64,000 bases of DNA from Gammaproteobacteria bacterium (GCA_003645255.1 QNES01000001.1:1-64000); one strand, 5' to 3'; counted from the stretch's first letter, positions 53,394 to 62,992 are shown. Notes: generated by a model from the sequence alone, not told the origin. Numbers and translations are program-made.

Positions 53394-54677
53394 ATGTTTG
53401 AACGACCACAAGCTGGCGAATGTGCTATTTTAGTTTCTATAACAATAAATCGCCTAATCGATCCGGCATCGTTAGATGAATTTGCGGAATTAGCGCGTTC
53501 TGCAGGCGTGATGATTGGGGCGACGCTGACCGGAACACGCGACACCCCTGATCCCCATACCTTTGTTGGACGGGGTAAACTTTCAGAAATGGAAACATTA
53601 GTCCAGGAATATGGCGCAGAAGTCGTATTGTTTAATCATGCACTCACGCCTGGACAAGAACGTAACTTGGAACGTGTTTTACAATGCAGGGTGGTGGACC
53701 GCACAGGTGTTATTTTAGATATTTTTGCAAAACGTGCTCTCTCCTTTGAAGGAAAGTTACAAGTCGAATTAGCACAGCTCAAACACCTAAGTACGCGCCT
53801 AGTGCGGGGTTGGACTCATTTAGAACGGCAAAAAGGTGGTATTGGTTTACGTGGTCCTGGTGAAACTCAGTTAGAAACTGATCGCCGCTTGATTGGTGAA
53901 CGTATTAAATCTATTAATAAGCGTTTGGAAAAAGTCATCCAACAACGCCATTTAAGTCGAAAAGCGCGACAACGTGCACAATTACCAATGGTATCACTGG
54001 TAGGCTATACAAATGCGGGTAAATCTACCTTATTTAATCGTCTTACCCATGCTGGCGTTTTTACAGCCAATCAATTATTTGCTACCTTGGATGCTACCTT
54101 GCGCCGTGTCACTTTACCGGATAAAACGGTGCTGATTTTGGCTGACACCGTGGGTTTTATCCAACAATTGCCATACGACTTAGTTGCCGCATTTCGTGCC
54201 ACTTTAGATGAAACACGTTTAGCCACTTTATTATTGCTTGTCGTTGATGCCAGTGATACTTCACAACGACAACAGCACATTCATCAAGTGAATCAAGTAT
54301 TAAATGATATTGGGGCAGCCGATGTACCGCAGATTATCGTTTATAATAAGATAGATCAATTAAAAAATGCTACCCCCCGTTGTGAACGCGATGAAACCGG
54401 GCGAGTGACTCAAATTTGGCTATCGGCAAAAAGCGGTGCCGGTATTGATTTACTTTATAATGTTTTAATTGAACAATTAAGTCTGGAAAAGGTACAATGC
54501 TGGGTAGGTGTGCCGGTACTCGCGGGAGATTTACGCGCCCGCCTGTTTGCAGAAGCAGTCGTTTTACAAGAAAAATATAGGGAAAATGGTGATAGCTTGA
54601 TTGAAATACAAATGCCGGCACCCTATTTTAATAAGTTGGCTAAAAGTGATTCCAGATTAGAAATAATTGAAGAATGA
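53394..54677 (+). CDS. hflX: Ribosome-associated GTPase HflX
   Basis: A 427-residue GTPase that binds the 50S subunit and rescues stalled ribosomes under stress. It has the HflX N-terminal domain ('GATLTGTRDTPDPHTFVGRGK', 'FNHALTPGQERNLE'), the helical linker with 'GPGETQLETDRR', and the G domain with G1 GYTNAGKST, G3 DTVGF and G4 NKID. Start and length are normal. It follows hfq by 42 bases and precedes hflK. Confidence 0.97.
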   Translation: MFERPQAGECAILVSITINRLIDPASLDEFAELARSAGVMIGATLTGTRDTPDPHTFVGRGKLSEMETLVQEYGAEVVLFNHALTPGQERNLERVLQCRVVDRTGVILDIFAKRALSFEGKLQVELAQLKHLSTRLVRGWTHLERQKGGIGLRGPGETQLETDRRLIGERIKSINKRLEKVIQQRHLSRKARQRAQLPMVSLVGYTNAGKSTLFNRLTHAGVFTANQLFATLDATLRRVTLPDKTVLILADTVGFIQQLPYDLVAAFRATLDETRLATLLLLVVDASDTSQRQQHIHQVNQVLNDIGAADVPQIIVYNKIDQLKNATPRCERDETGRVTQIWLSAKSGAGIDLLYNVLIEQLSLEKVQCWVGVPVLAGDLRARLFAEAVVLQEKYRENGDSLIEIQMPAPYFNKLAKSDSRLEIIEE

Positions 54678-54703
54678 ATTTTAGATAAAGACTAGCGCAA
54701 TCA

Positions 54704-54765
54704 AAGAAATACCATTTTTTCAAAAAAGGGTATTTCTAGCGCAATTAACAATTAACAATTAACAA
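54704..54765. repeat. Family 1 variant palindrome followed by a CAATTAA heptamer array
   Basis: AAGAAATACCATTTTTTCAAAAAAGGGTATTTCT-type palindrome at 54704-54737 (one unpaired position), then three perfect CAATTAA units at 54742-54762, ending 14 bases before hflK. The array is followed by ACAGGAG, so here a Shine-Dalgarno is kept. Confidence 0.8.
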
Positions 54766-54776
54766 CAGGAGCACAC

Positions 54777-55967
54777 ATGGCTTGGAATGAACCAGGTAGC
54801 AGTGGGAATCAAGACCCATGGGGTAACCGTAAAAAAGAACAAGGCGGTCCCCCGGATATAGATGAACTTGTCCAAAAAATGGGGGATAAATTGGGAAAAA
54901 TATTTGGCGGCAATGCTAGCAATGATAAACGCGGCGGTGGTGATAATCGTGGTGGAAGCGATAGTAGCAATAATAATGGCAATGAAGGCATCAGTTGGTC
55001 CGGAATCAGCCTGATTATTATTCTTCTTTTAGCAATATGGTTCGCTTTCGGGTTTTATATTATCCAACCCGCCGAACTGGGTGTCGTTACACGCTTTGGA
55101 GAATACAATAGTACAACAGAGCAAGGTTTAAACTGGCATTTGCCTTCTCCCATTGAACAAGTTCAAAAGGTCAATGTTGAACATGTGCGATCCCTCACGC
55201 ACCGTGCCTTGATGTTGACCCAAGATGAAAACATCGTTGTTATTGAATTAGAGGTGCAATATCTGGTTAAAGATGCAAAAAATTACCTATTCAAGGTGCT
55301 AGACCCCGACAACACATTACATCAAGCGACCGAAAGTGCTTTACGTGAAGTGGTTGGTACCAGCAATATGGATGGTGTTTTAACCAGTGAACGGACTCGT
55401 GTCGCTTTAGAGACTAAAGTCTTGATTCAAGACATTGTGGACCGCTATCAAACCGGCTTGATGGTTACCAGTGTGAACATGCAAAACGCGCAACCGCCTG
55501 ATGCGGTACAAGCCGCATTTGCTGATGTTATTAAGGCACGTGAAGATGAAGAACGGAGTAAAAACCAAGCGGATGCTTATTCTAACCAAATTGTGGAAAG
55601 GGCAAAAGGTACATCAGATAGGCTGCGACTAGAAGCTTTAGCTTATAAAGCCCAAGTCACTGCACGATCTGAAGGTGAAACTAAACGCTTTTTAAGTGTA
55701 TTAAAAGAATATGAAAAAGCCCCGGCGATTACGCGCCAGCGTTTATATTTGGAAAGTATTGAAACGGTACTCTCCAACACAAGCAAAGTTATGGTTGATA
55801 TCCAAGGAGGCAATAATTTGATGGTGTTACCACTTGACCGACTATTAGGTCAAACGACGAATCTGGAACAAACTGCACCTAATCAATCGCCATCTGCTTT
55901 ACAATCTGCTTCACGTTTGAGATCAGCAGATAGAGGCGATGATTTACGCACTAGGGGAGGACGCTAA
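54777..55967 (+). CDS. hflK: HflK, FtsH protease modulator
   Basis: A 396-residue SPFH-domain protein. A Gly/Asn-rich cytoplasmic start (WGNRKKEQGGPPDIDEL) precedes one membrane helix (about residues 78-100). Then comes the SPFH/PHB domain: 'YIIQPAELGVVTRFGEY', 'LNWHLPSPIEQVQKVNVE', and a long helical region ending near 330. HflK and HflC assemble into a cage around FtsH and control its proteolysis. A Shine-Dalgarno AGGAG lies 7 bases before ATG. hflC starts two bases after its stop. Confidence 0.97.
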   Translation: MAWNEPGSSGNQDPWGNRKKEQGGPPDIDELVQKMGDKLGKIFGGNASNDKRGGGDNRGGSDSSNNNGNEGISWSGISLIIILLLAIWFAFGFYIIQPAELGVVTRFGEYNSTTEQGLNWHLPSPIEQVQKVNVEHVRSLTHRALMLTQDENIVVIELEVQYLVKDAKNYLFKVLDPDNTLHQATESALREVVGTSNMDGVLTSERTRVALETKVLIQDIVDRYQTGLMVTSVNMQNAQPPDAVQAAFADVIKAREDEERSKNQADAYSNQIVERAKGTSDRLRLEALAYKAQVTARSEGETKRFLSVLKEYEKAPAITRQRLYLESIETVLSNTSKVMVDIQGGNNLMVLPLDRLLGQTTNLEQTAPNQSPSALQSASRLRSADRGDDLRTRGGR

Positions 55968-55969
55968 TA

Positions 55970-57037
55970 ATGGCTGCTAATAAAATGATCGTTTTGTTAA
56001 TCACAGTGATTATCTTTTTCGCCGGCTTAATGTGTCTTTTCACGGTTAAGGAAACGGAGCTGGCTTTAAAGTTGCGTTTCGGAAAAGTCGTTAGTGGGGA
56101 GTTTGGTCCGGGATTGCACTTTAAGCTCCCCGTTTATCATACGATTCGTAAATTCGATAGGCGTATTCAAACGCTTGACGCGCCTGCGGAACAATTTTTA
56201 ACCAGTGAAAAGAAGAACTTGATTGTTGATTCTTTCATTAAATGGAAAATTGTTGATGTAATCAATTACTACATCGCTGTTGGAGGTAGCTCAAAAATTG
56301 CCAACAGTCGTTTGTCTGTTACTATTGCTGATGGGCTACGCAGCGAATTTGGTAAACGCACTATTAAAGAAGTGGTGTCTGGTGATCGCGCCAAAATTAT
56401 GGATATCATCACTGAACATGCGAATGCACGTGCTAAACAGTTTGGCATTAAAATTATTGATGTGCGTATCAAACGAATTGAATTACCCACAGAAGTGAGT
56501 AGTTCCGTATATAGTCGCATGGAGGCAGAACGTGAACGGGATGCGAAACAATTACGTTCGCAAGGTGAAGCAGAAGCCGTGCGTATTCGTGCCAATGCTG
56601 ATCGCGAAAGCGTTGTATTAGTTTCTTCCGCAGAGCGGGATGCCTCACAAATTCGAGGTGAAGGGGATGCTACTGCGGCTGATACTTATGCTAAGGCTTA
56701 TAACCAAAATCCTGAGTTTTATGCTTTATATCGCAGTCTTAATGCTTACAAGCAAACCTTTAATAGTCGCAGCGATATTTTGCTGATTCAACCGAATTCT
56801 GATTTCTTTCGTTATTTCAATAACTTAAATGGCAATCAGTTCCGATCCCCGATGGTTGAGCCCTTTTCTCAAAAGGGGGAAGTCACTTCTGATGATGAAG
56901 TCATTATTTCTGAGGAAAAAGAGGCACCTTCGATTGAACCGAGTGAAACTGCTCTTTCTCAAAGCAATGAGATATTGCCTGAACCGGAAAATAACCCTCA
57001 TCAGGATAAGCTTCTGGAAGAAAATAAAGCTGAGTAA
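55970..57037 (+). CDS. hflC: HflC, FtsH protease modulator
   Basis: A 355-residue SPFH protein with an N-terminal membrane helix (about residues 5-25), 'KLRFGKVVSGEFGPGLHFKLP', and the C-terminal 'DATAADTYAKAYNQNPEFYALYRSLNAY' helix that is typical of HflC. It extends about 60 residues past the usual end as a Glu/Ser/Pro-rich tail, which is unusual for the family. It forms the HflKC complex with the preceding product. Confidence 0.97.
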   Translation: MAANKMIVLLITVIIFFAGLMCLFTVKETELALKLRFGKVVSGEFGPGLHFKLPVYHTIRKFDRRIQTLDAPAEQFLTSEKKNLIVDSFIKWKIVDVINYYIAVGGSSKIANSRLSVTIADGLRSEFGKRTIKEVVSGDRAKIMDIITEHANARAKQFGIKIIDVRIKRIELPTEVSSSVYSRMEAERERDAKQLRSQGEAEAVRIRANADRESVVLVSSAERDASQIRGEGDATAADTYAKAYNQNPEFYALYRSLNAYKQTFNSRSDILLIQPNSDFFRYFNNLNGNQFRSPMVEPFSQKGEVTSDDEVIISEEKEAPSIEPSETALSQSNEILPEPENNPHQDKLLEENKAE

Positions 57038-57054
57038 AAGATTAGGCTAACATT

Positions 57055-57240
57055 ATGTGGGAAGAACTTTGGATTGCTTTTGCCCTGATATTGGTGATTG
57101 AGGGTGTTATGCCTTTTCTTAATCCGACTGGTTGGCGTAAGACTTTGCGACAAGTGAGCGAAATGGATGATAAAACATTACGCATTATTGGCTTCTCAAG
57201 CATGATATTGGGTGTGATAGTATTATATTTGGTACATTAA
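57055..57240 (+). CDS. DUF2065 membrane protein (YjeT-like)
   Basis: A 61-residue protein with two membrane helices (about 4-22 and 43-60) and 'IEGVMPFLNPTGWRKTLRQVSEM' between them, which is the DUF2065/YjeT signature. It normally lies between hflC and purA, which marks where the ancestral order is broken here by a 4.4-kb insertion. The function is unknown. Confidence 0.92.
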   Translation: MWEELWIAFALILVIEGVMPFLNPTGWRKTLRQVSEMDDKTLRIIGFSSMILGVIVLYLVH

Positions 57241-57595
57241 TATTGGAATATTGGTATCTATCTTTGACTGGTTTATTTGATGTAGCTTAAACAGTTAAAG
57301 CTTTGACTTTTATGTAGGGTGGGCAAATTTTTGCCCACCCAATTTTAAAAAAATTTACCATTAGTAATATATAGATGTTCAGAAAAATAATTTCTTACCT
57401 GCCATGTTTTGGAAACATGGCAGGTTTTGTGAAGTTATTGATGTGAAAAACTATACATAAAAAAGCAAGCTGTTTATATTGTTATAAAGCTGAAATAACG
57501 CTTGATAAATGGATAGTAAGCTAGGCAATGTCCCCATCATAGTTCATCCTAACATTTTGAAAAATTCGTTCCTCAATCCATTGTACTTTTAAAAA
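57241..57595. other. Intergenic region with several dispersed repeats
   Basis: No gene seen. It contains a hairpin GTAGGGTGGGCAAATTTTTG/CCCACCC at 57314-57340, which could terminate the hfl operon, the ATTAGTAATATATAGATGTTC AGAAAAATAATTT element (57360-57393), and a family 2 palindrome variant at 57398-57427. It is the left boundary of the island before purA. Confidence 0.6.
57398..57427. repeat. Palindromic repeat, family 2 variant
   Basis: ACCTGCCATGTTTTGGAAAC then ATGGCAGGT: both arms carry the C-to-T / G-to-A type change relative to the family (CCATGTTTT), so pairing is kept. Confidence 0.8.
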
Positions 57596-59179
57596 ATGCA
57601 AAAACAACTTTCACTCAAAGAGGCAAGCTTATGGGCTTCAAAATATTTGAATAGGGAAATAACCATTTCTAATATTTATTACCTGGTTCAATATGGAAGA
57701 ATTCCAAAAATAGATAAGAACGGTAATATTCTGCTCAATAAAACCGATTTAAGAAGATATTATAGTTCACATCTGAAAAAAGAAACCCTCTTGAAAAAAC
57801 AGTTAGGCGAAGGCTTGAATTGGGATTTATCTTTTTCGCAATATAATGAATCACAAACAACAAAGCATGTTCATCGCTTACATCCTTATAAAGGAAAATT
57901 TATCCCCCAATTGGTTGAATATTTTTTAGATGAGCATACTGATCACTTCAAAAAAGAAGTGTTTTTTAAGCCAAATGATATTGTTTTCGATCCCTTTTGT
58001 GGCAGTGGCACAACATTGGTGCAGAGCAATGAATTGGCTATCAATGCAATAGGTGTGGATATTTCCACCTTTAACGCGCTCTTGAGTCATGCAAAAATTG
58101 ATCATCATGACATCAATGATATTCAGCGGCATCTTGTAACCATCACAAACGAATTAAAAGGGTTTGTAACAACTCAAAAACACAGTATAGTAGAGTTTGA
58201 AGAAAAACTACTTTCTGAACTCCAAACATTTAATGAGCGTTTTTTTCCAACCGCCGATTTTAGATATCAGGTTCGTCAAGGAAAAATAGACGAAAACGAA
58301 TATGGTTGTGAAAAAGAAACCGAGTTTTTGCGGATTTATGATGATTTGATCAAGACTTATCAAATCAGATTAAAACAACAATCTAAAGACTCATTTCTTG
58401 ATAAGTGGTTTTTACAGTCGGTTCGAGATGAAATTGATTTTGTTTTAGAAATGTTTAAACAGGTTAATAACCAAAATACAAAAAATATTTTGGCGGTTAT
58501 TTTAAGTCGAACCATTCGCTCTTGTCGGGCAACCACTCATGCGGATTTAGCCTCATTAAAAGAACCCATTACCGCGACTTATTATTGCAAGAAACATGGC
58601 AAAATTTGTAAACCCATTTTTTCCATTTCAAGTTGGTGGGAAAGGTATAGCAAAGACACATTAAAAAGATTGCTTCAGTTTCAAGAGCTAAAAACGGATA
58701 CCTTTCAAATGTGTTTAACGGGTGATAGTAGAAATATTAATGTGTTTTCAGAACTGGATAAAAAATATCCAGAATTTGGTGCTTTAGCAAGAAAAAACAA
58801 AATCAGAGGTATTTTTTCTAGCCCGCCTTATGTTGGATTGATTAATTATCATGAACAACATGCTTACGCCTACGATTTATTTCACTTTGAGAGAAAAGAT
58901 GAGTTGGAAATTGGTCCTTTATACAAAGGACAAGGTATTGAAGCCAGGAAATCTTATATAAAAGGCATTGCTCAGGTATTATTAAATAGCAAGCAATTTA
59001 TGCAAGATGACTATGATGTTTTTTTGGTTGCCAATGATAAGTATGATATTTATCCTCAAATTGCAGAATTAGCGGGGATGAAAATGGTTAACCAATACAA
59101 AAAGCCAGTCTTAAATCGCACAGAAAAAAATCGTTCTACTTATGCTGATAGCATATTTCATTTTAAAGAAAATAAGTAG
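57596..59179 (+). CDS. DNA methyltransferase (N4-cytosine or N6-adenine), orphan
   Basis: A 527-residue DNA methylase. The N-terminal about 60 residues (SLKEASLWASKYLNREITIS, ...GRIPKIDKNGN) look like a small helix-turn-helix domain. 'LHPYKGKFIPQLVEYFL' precedes SAM motif I FDPFCGSGTT (about residue 131), and catalytic motif IV is SPPY (about 409). The order motif I, long insert, motif IV resembles the alpha class; SPPY is commonest in N4-cytosine enzymes. No restriction endonuclease gene follows, only a broken AAA gene, so it is an orphan enzyme or the remains of a restriction-modification system. It lies in the island between DUF2065 and purA. Confidence 0.85.
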   Translation: MQKQLSLKEASLWASKYLNREITISNIYYLVQYGRIPKIDKNGNILLNKTDLRRYYSSHLKKETLLKKQLGEGLNWDLSFSQYNESQTTKHVHRLHPYKGKFIPQLVEYFLDEHTDHFKKEVFFKPNDIVFDPFCGSGTTLVQSNELAINAIGVDISTFNALLSHAKIDHHDINDIQRHLVTITNELKGFVTTQKHSIVEFEEKLLSELQTFNERFFPTADFRYQVRQGKIDENEYGCEKETEFLRIYDDLIKTYQIRLKQQSKDSFLDKWFLQSVRDEIDFVLEMFKQVNNQNTKNILAVILSRTIRSCRATTHADLASLKEPITATYYCKKHGKICKPIFSISSWWERYSKDTLKRLLQFQELKTDTFQMCLTGDSRNINVFSELDKKYPEFGALARKNKIRGIFSSPPYVGLINYHEQHAYAYDLFHFERKDELEIGPLYKGQGIEARKSYIKGIAQVLLNSKQFMQDDYDVFLVANDKYDIYPQIAELAGMKMVNQYKKPVLNRTEKNRSTYADSIFHFKENK

Positions 59180-59475
59180 AGACACAAAAGTTTTTTTATA
59201 ACGACTCAGGGCAATCTTCAGTGCAAGCAATCCCTTGCTCAAGCCCTGAGTAGTTACCGTTTTTTACATTTTATTCACAGACGTTTTTTGGAAAAACTTG
59301 GTTTTTTACAGGTATATTATTTTTTTTTGCTTTTATAGTTGTTCAGATAAATAATTTCACAAATATTGTTTGACTTTAAAAATTAGAACACCAAATTTAT
59401 AATAAATCCCTTCTTTTAAATCCCTTCTTATATACAATCCTTGTAGTTATTGTTGGAAGAATAAAAACGCCGATG
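59180..59475. other. Intergenic region after the methyltransferase
   Basis: Contains a family 3 element (ACTCAGGGCAATC ... AAGCCCTGAGTAGTTACC, 59203-59258) whose ends are inverted, CTCAGGGC/GCCCTGAG, and a TTTTTTGGAAAAACTTGGTTTTTT region at 59286-59310. A TTCAGATAAATAATTTCAC element is at 59342-59360. No gene seen. Confidence 0.5.
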
Positions 59476-59509
59476 AGAGAAAAAATTATGGCTAAAAATC
59501 TTGTAGTCA
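59476..59509 (+). repeat. 34-bp direct repeat, left copy: duplicate of the purA start
   Basis: AGAGAAAAAATT ATG GCTAAAAAT CTTGTAGTCA matches 61645-61678 at 32 of 34 positions. The right copy contains the real purA ribosome site and first codons. The left copy supplies the start of the broken AAA gene. Confidence 0.9.
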
Positions 59510-59945
59510 AAAGCTTGAATATAGAAAATTTTACGCTTTTTGAAAAGGAAAACTTAAATTTTTCGAGTGGTTTGAATATCATTATCGGTGAAAATGATAC
59601 TGGCAAAAGCCACCTACTCAGATTATTATATTCTTTAATTGAAAGTAATAATTTCGTTATCCTAGAAAAAGCTGATAATAAAAGGTACTTGTTACAAAAG
59701 TCTATTCCACAAAAATTAATTGATATTTTCAAAACTGAAAAATTAGCGCATTTAATTCAAAATGGGCAAGACAAGTGTCATATAAAAATTAACTTGACTA
59801 AATACAACATCAAGTTTAATTTTACCCAAAAAACTAAAATTCAAGTCAATATTAACAAGAATGATGTACCAGCGAGATTCATTAAACAGTTGACATTACA
59901 AACCAAAACCCCTAAAATAACAAAAACGATCAAAAAGGTTATTCG
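59488..59945 (+). pseudogene. 5' part of an AAA ATPase gene, interrupted by an IS607-family element
   Basis: From ATG 59488 the protein reads MAKNLVVKSLNIENFTLFEK and continues with 'LNIIIGENDTGKSHLLRLLYSLIE', a Walker A motif (GENDTGKS) of the SMC/RecF/OLD-type ATPases. After about 135 residues (NDVPARFIK, near 59890) the sequence runs into transposon DNA, and the frame stops at 59970. The other part is seen at 61351 (SLFIPTKEMLSFYEG). ATPases of this type, often with a TOPRIM domain, are common in defence systems. The first eight residues copy the start of PurA, so the present start was probably gained by recombination. Confidence 0.75.
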
Positions 59946-60548
59946 ATGTATAAGTCAACTGGTTTTTTAGCAAAAGAATATTCCGTCACAAATGAAACTA
60001 TCCAAAATTGGATAAAGGAGGGTAAATTTGACAAAATCAAGAAGACAAAAGGAGGGCATTACCGGGTATGGATTGAAGAACCAATTGTCACTATTCTGTA
60101 TGCAAGAGTCTCAAGTGCCAAACAAAAAACTTCTCTGGCAAGACAAGAACAATTACTCAAAAACAAATATCCAGAAGCAACGTTTATCTCTGACATTGCC
60201 TCCGGCTTCAACCAAAGTAGACGAGGTTATAAAACCATTTTGGAGTCCACTATCAACGGTAATCCACAACATCTTGTGGCAACCACATCAGATAGAATTA
60301 CCAGAACCGGCTTTCAACTCATCAAATGGGATCGAGGATAAAGTTTTTCCGTTGGAAAAACTTTATCCTCGATCATTGAATTACCGGGTGGAAGTGTCGA
60401 ACTTTTGGAAGAAGCAGATAATTCCGAACAATTTGACACCAAAACCCTTATTGCTTTCATTACAAGCTTCATCAACTCCCACTATGGAAAGCGAAGCGCA
60501 AGTAAACGTAATAACAAGCAAAAAAATAAGAATTTACCCAAAATATGA
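59946..60548 (+). pseudogene. tnpA: IS607 TnpA serine recombinase, interrupted in frame by a palindrome
   Basis: An N-terminal MerR-like DNA-binding domain (STGFLAKEYSVTNETIQNW) is followed by the serine recombinase domain with the catalytic Ser in 'LYARVSSAKQK' and 'DIASGFNQSRRGYKTIL', 'TTSDRITRTGFQLIKW'. After TGG at 60327-60329 a 45-nt palindrome follows, giving DRG and TAA. Directly after it the frame resumes with IELPGGSVELLEEADNSEQF and runs to TGA 60546-60548 (end LPKI). Without the 45 bases the protein would be 185 residues, normal for the family. So it is broken by a precise in-frame insertion. Confidence 0.85.
60330..60374. repeat. Perfect 45-nt palindrome inserted in tnpA
   Basis: Two 21-base arms, starting GATCGAGGATAAAGTTTTTC and exactly complementary, around loop GTT. 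It interrupts tnpA between Trp and Ile codons. Its length is 15 codons, so the frame is kept, but codon 4 is TAA. The inner part AAAGTTTTTCC resembles AACGTTTTTGC of the palindrome at 28301. Confidence 0.97.
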
Positions 60549-61350
60549 AACTTTATGGTTTGATTCTCTTAATTTATATCGTCGAGCTTATAACTTGACA
60601 ATTGAATTTAGAACTCAAATCTGTGATTGGTGCAGAATAGAATGTGAAGATAATGACGTTACATTCAATTGCAATTTGATTCAAGCGGCTTATCGTAAAG
60701 CTTGTGACACTCGTACTACTGTTATCAAAAAAAGAGTTAACGGTGAAAAAGCTGAGTTATCATTTATGTCAAGAATGGCTCCTCATCAATATTTTGTTGC
60801 ACCAAGATTATCAGCTAAAAAACAAATTTTCCCAAATATATTAAAGGGTTGCACTTGGACTGAAAAAGTCCCAGAAGATGCGATTGGTAAGACCGTAATT
60901 GTTACTTATACCAACGGCCAATGGTTTGCAAATGTTAAATTTATTCAACCAATACAACAAGTAGCAACTAAAAAATTATCTATGGTAAAAAAAAGTGACG
61001 AGACTCGGAAACGATTCATTAGGCGTAAAACTGTAAGGGGCATGTTAGGTTTAGCTCACTATAAATTTAAACAAACTTTAAAGTGGATGGCTAAGAAATA
61101 TGGTAAAACTGTAGTGGATGTTAATGAATCTTATACTTCTAAAACTATGTGGAATGGTTCAATTCTCAAAAACTTGGGTGGGAAAGCTTCAATTCTTTTC
61201 CAAGGTAAGAGAGTGAATCGAGATATACATGGTGCTAGAAATATTTTGATTCGGTTTTTAACCAAGGTGATAGAAATTTTATCACCCCGGGGAGCTTACC
61301 CCCTAGACATAACCAAAGCCGAATTTTGTGGTTTTGGCGTTTTTCAGTAA
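60484..61350 (+). pseudogene. tnpB: IS607-type TnpB with the central RuvC segment missing
   Basis: I start it at ATG 60484 (MESEAQVN), overlapping the tnpA end by 65 bases as is usual. The 288-residue product has the N-terminal TnpB part ('YPKYETLWFDSLNLYRRAYNLTIEFR', 'APHQYFVAPRLSAKKQ', 'NGQWFANVKFIQP'). After QQVATKK it jumps to 'SDETRKRFIRRKTVRGMLGLAHYKFKQ' and 'VNESYTSKTMWNGSILKNLGG', 'NRDIHGARNIL'. The stretch with the first RuvC motif (ALDPG type) and the acidic second motif is absent, so only the last Asp (RDIHGARNI) remains. The Cys of the TSKTC motif is Met. It is most likely an inactive nuclease; about 120-150 residues are lost. Confidence 0.75.
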
Positions 61351-61571
61351 GAGGATAGTTTATTTATTCCAACTAAAGAAATGTTATCTTTTTATGAAGG
61401 CTTAGATGATTTAGTCATTTTAGATGAAAATTTAGATCAAAGTGATAGATTTATGAAGAAGACTTAAACGACATGCAGATCATTGAGGGAAAATTAACAT
61501 TTCATTTTGATGCACATCCTAAAGTTGTGTCTAAAGACAAATTACAAAATTTACCTTGGATGGTAGAATAA
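61351..61571 (+). pseudogene. 3' remains of the interrupted AAA gene, frameshifted
   Basis: Right after the tnpB stop, DSLFIPTKEMLSFYEGLDD is typical of the region that follows the Walker A part in OLD/AAA-type ATPases. The frame ends at TAA 61465. From 61452 another frame reads YEEDLNDMQIIEGKLTFHFD and 'KVVSKDKLQNLPWMVE', stopping at 61569-61571. The middle and the Walker B parts are missing, so the gene has suffered deletion and frameshift besides the IS insertion. Confidence 0.6.
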
Positions 61572-61629
61572 AATGTCTTAACATGTTAGAAATAGTTTTC
61601 TATTTCAAAAATACATTAATATTCAATAA

Positions 61630-62943
<1,314 letters not shown>

Positions 62944-62960
62944 GAAGCGTTCAAGTTGTT

Positions 62961-62992
62961 ACAAACCTGACAGGTTTTAAAAACTGTCAGGT
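62961..62992. repeat. Palindromic repeat, family 2, overlapping the end of the GGDEF gene
   Basis: AAACCTGACAGGTTTT then AAAAACTGTCAGGTTA, 18 bases after the purA stop. Its right end supplies the last codons and the TGA stop of the converging GGDEF gene (62987-62989). Confidence 0.85.

Larger units (their letters stand above)
59895..61352 (+). mobile_element. IS607-family insertion sequence (tnpA + tnpB), degenerate
   Basis: A serine-recombinase TnpA and a TnpB overlapping in the IS607 manner. The outer limits are estimated from where AAA-gene sequence stops on the left (about 59890) and resumes on the right (about 61351); I could not define exact ends, which fits IS607 elements, as they lack terminal inverted repeats and clear target duplications. 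tnpA carries a 45-bp palindrome insertion and tnpB an internal deletion, so the element is probably immobile by itself. Confidence 0.8.

Noticed and set aside
60028-60483. N-terminal extension of the tnpB frame
   Set aside because: This part is the tnpA coding region read in another frame; the TnpB-like sequence only begins after ATG 60484.
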